Part shown: piece by piece, positions 14,951 through 16,394 of the stretch
Numbering within the stretch: position 1 is the stretch's first letter
How the letters are laid out: the number at the start of each line of letters is the position of its first letter
NCBI GenBank assembly: GCA_948896875.1
Contig: CAQUWW010000060.1
Coordinates: 1-16,394, forward strand
Origin: an uncultured Acetatifactor sp.
GTDB taxonomy: Bacteria; Bacillota; Clostridia; Lachnospirales; Lachnospiraceae
Direction: 5' to 3'
DNA: 16,394 bases
Translations under genes and position numbers: made by a program
Notes under the pieces: generated by a model
Seen by the model: the letters and a program-made list of their open reading frames with translations, nothing else
Told to the model about the DNA's origin: nothing
Database searches by the model: none

Positions 14951-14979
14951 TTGTGCAGAATAGGGAATTATAGTATGAT
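14951..14979 (+). promoter_or_regulatory. Candidate promoter of the aminotransferase gene
   Basis: TTGTGC (14951-14956) and TATGAT (14974-14979) are 17 bases apart, placing the start near 14986 and a leader of about 65 bases. Confidence 0.55.
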
Positions 14980-15050
14980 AATGCAAGTGCATGATTGTAT
15001 ACGATAATACATGTAATCAAAATGTAGCGACATGGCTGACGGAGGAAGAG

Positions 15051-16388
15051 ATGAAAACGTATCAGGAGCTTGGCAAAGAAGAATTGATGTCCTTAAAATG
15101 GCAGTTGGAGAAAGCATTCGAAGAAGAGAAGGCGAAGGGGCTGAAACTGGATATGTCCAGAGGAAAGCCATCGGTATCACAGCTGGATATGGCAATGGAT
15201 TTTATGGATACCTTGAATTCAGAAAGCTGTATGAAGACAGAGGCCGGTGTGGATGTCCGTAATTACGGTATTGTAGACGGAATTCCGGAAGCTAAAAAAT
15301 TGATGGGTGATATTATCGGGGTCCCCGCAGAGAATGTGATTGTGTGTGGTAACGGTAGTCTGGCCATTATGTACGATACGGTTTCGCGTTCCATGACACA
15401 TGGCGTGGGGGGATGTACGCCCTGGTGCAAGCTGGATAAGGTGAAATTCCTGTGTCCCGTACCTGGTTACGACAGACATTTTGCAATTACACAGCATTTC
15501 GGAATCGAGATGATTAACATACCCATGACTCCCCAGGGACCGGATATGGATATGGTGGAGAAGCTGGTCAGCGCAGACGAGAGCATCAAGGGCATGTGGT
15601 GTGTGCCCAAATACTCTAATCCTCAGGGATATACCTATTCTGAGGATACCGTGAAGCGGCTTGCGGCTTTGAAGCCTGCGGCAAAGGATTTCCGCATTTA
15701 TTGGGACAATGCCTATGCGATGCATCACCTTTATGAAGACAGGCAGGATGAGCTGCTGGAGATCCTGGGATTGTGTGAAGAGGCTGGAAATCCTGATCTG
15801 GTATATGAATTCTGCTCTACTTCCAAGATTATCTTTGCTGGGGCAGGCCTTGGGGCCGTGGCCTCTTCGAAGGCCAATCTGGATGAGATCAGAAAAAGCC
15901 TCTCCATTATGACCATCGGATATGACAAGATCAACCAGCTGCGTCATGTACGCTACTTCAAGGATATCGACGGTGTTGCAAGGCATATGAAGAAACATGC
16001 CGTGCAGATGCGGTCTAAATTTGAGGCAGTTCTGGCAATACTTGACAGAGAACTTTCCGGTACGGGCATCGGCGAATGGACGAAGCCAAACGGCGGATAC
16101 TTTATTTCCTTTGAGGCCATGGAGGGCTGTGCAAAGGCGATTGTGGCCAAGTGTAAGGAAGCCGGGGTGACTCTGACAGGGGCAGGGGCCACGTATCCTT
16201 ACGGAAAGGACCCCAAAGACAGCAACATTCGTATCGCCCCCACCTTCCCTTCTCAGGAGGAGCTGGAGATGGCGGCGGACCTCTTTGTTCTCTGTGTCAA
16301 GCTGGTGAGTGTGAATAAGCTGTTGGAAAAGCGGGAATCGAAACCCATCTATGTCTCCTGCAGGAAGACGGTGGGAAAGGCAGTCTGA
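15051..16388 (+). CDS. PLP-dependent class I aminotransferase (MocR-like/AspT type)
   Basis: The 445-residue fold-type I aminotransferase has LDMSRGKPS near the N-terminus and VCGNGSLAIMYD for the cofactor phosphate region. YSNPQGYTYSED carries the conserved Asn-Pro (Asn190). YWDNAYAMHH carries the pyridine-binding Asp219, STSKIIFAGAGLG carries the PLP lysine Lys259, and the substrate carboxylate Arg lies in SNIRIAPTFPS. The sequence resembles the Aminotran_MocR group (PF12897), which includes AspT-like aspartate aminotransferases. It lacks the GntR-type DNA-binding domain of true MocR regulators. Donor and acceptor cannot be read from sequence; aspartate or alanine transamination is likely. 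The ATG at 15051 is chosen because GGAGG ends five bases before it; the frame is open further upstream to 14991 without a ribosome binding site. The stop lies six bases before the window end. Confidence 0.9.
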   Translation: MKTYQELGKEELMSLKWQLEKAFEEEKAKGLKLDMSRGKPSVSQLDMAMDFMDTLNSESCMKTEAGVDVRNYGIVDGIPEAKKLMGDIIGVPAENVIVCGNGSLAIMYDTVSRSMTHGVGGCTPWCKLDKVKFLCPVPGYDRHFAITQHFGIEMINIPMTPQGPDMDMVEKLVSADESIKGMWCVPKYSNPQGYTYSEDTVKRLAALKPAAKDFRIYWDNAYAMHHLYEDRQDELLEILGLCEEAGNPDLVYEFCSTSKIIFAGAGLGAVASSKANLDEIRKSLSIMTIGYDKINQLRHVRYFKDIDGVARHMKKHAVQMRSKFEAVLAILDRELSGTGIGEWTKPNGGYFISFEAMEGCAKAIVAKCKEAGVTLTGAGATYPYGKDPKDSNIRIAPTFPSQEELEMAADLFVLCVKLVSVNKLLEKRESKPIYVSCRKTVGKAV

Positions 16389-16394
16389 GATGGA

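Noticed and set aside
14991..15050. Upstream start of the aminotransferase frame
   Set aside because: No ribosome binding site at 14991 and the extra 20 residues do not resemble the family; GGAGG is ideally placed for 15051.

Overview
The window looks like a chromosomal segment of a Gram-positive anaerobe of the Lachnospiraceae (Clostridia). The basis is the recA-recX-rny gene order with Firmicutes-type protein sequences, strong AAGGAGG-type ribosome binding sites, a Bacillus-type LexA box in the recA promoter, a BceB-type permease, an HPr-like protein and a LacI-regulated amylosucrase. This assignment rests on protein recognition only; no taxonomic marker such as rRNA is present.

Layout. 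1-1749: 3' part of a BceB/FtsX-type ABC permease, cut by the window start. 1750-2260: an HPr-like phosphocarrier-family gene that lacks the PTS histidine, preceded by a match to the CcpA cre consensus and followed by a terminator. 2488-5425: a GH13 amylosucrase-family gene and a LacI-family regulator, probably one operon, closed by a strong terminator. 5430-7450: a clearly more AT-rich insert holding two overlapping genes, an OLD/AAA-type ATPase and a small TOPRIM-like (DUF4276-like) protein. This pair has the architecture of an anti-phage system and is the best candidate here for an under-described one. 7477-7527: a cluster of competing inverted repeats. 7577-9448: a COG3044/PF09818 'ABC-class ATPase' with a Gly/Arg-rich insert. 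9460-9492: a perfect inverted repeat between convergent genes. 9494-10681 (minus strand): a polytopic membrane protein, possibly GT-C glycosyltransferase-like, with its own promoter. 10682-11156: a 475-base divergent intergenic region with three tandem 18-bp repeats behind a good promoter match, then the SOS-controlled recA promoter. 11157-12981: recA and recX; recX carries a perfect 31-bp palindrome inside its coding sequence. 12982-14878: rny (RNase Y) with a long leader and a strong terminator. 14951-16388: a class I (MocR-like/AspT-type) aminotransferase with its own promoter.

How the parts fit. The HPr-like gene, the cre match and the LacI/amylosucrase pair form a carbohydrate-sensing and sucrose or alpha-glucan neighbourhood. 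The recA-recX-rny block is housekeeping: recombination and SOS response, its modulator, and mRNA turnover. The ATPase/TOPRIM pair interrupts otherwise core-like DNA and differs from it in base composition, which fits horizontal acquisition. No integrase, transposase, tRNA, rRNA or CRISPR array was seen.
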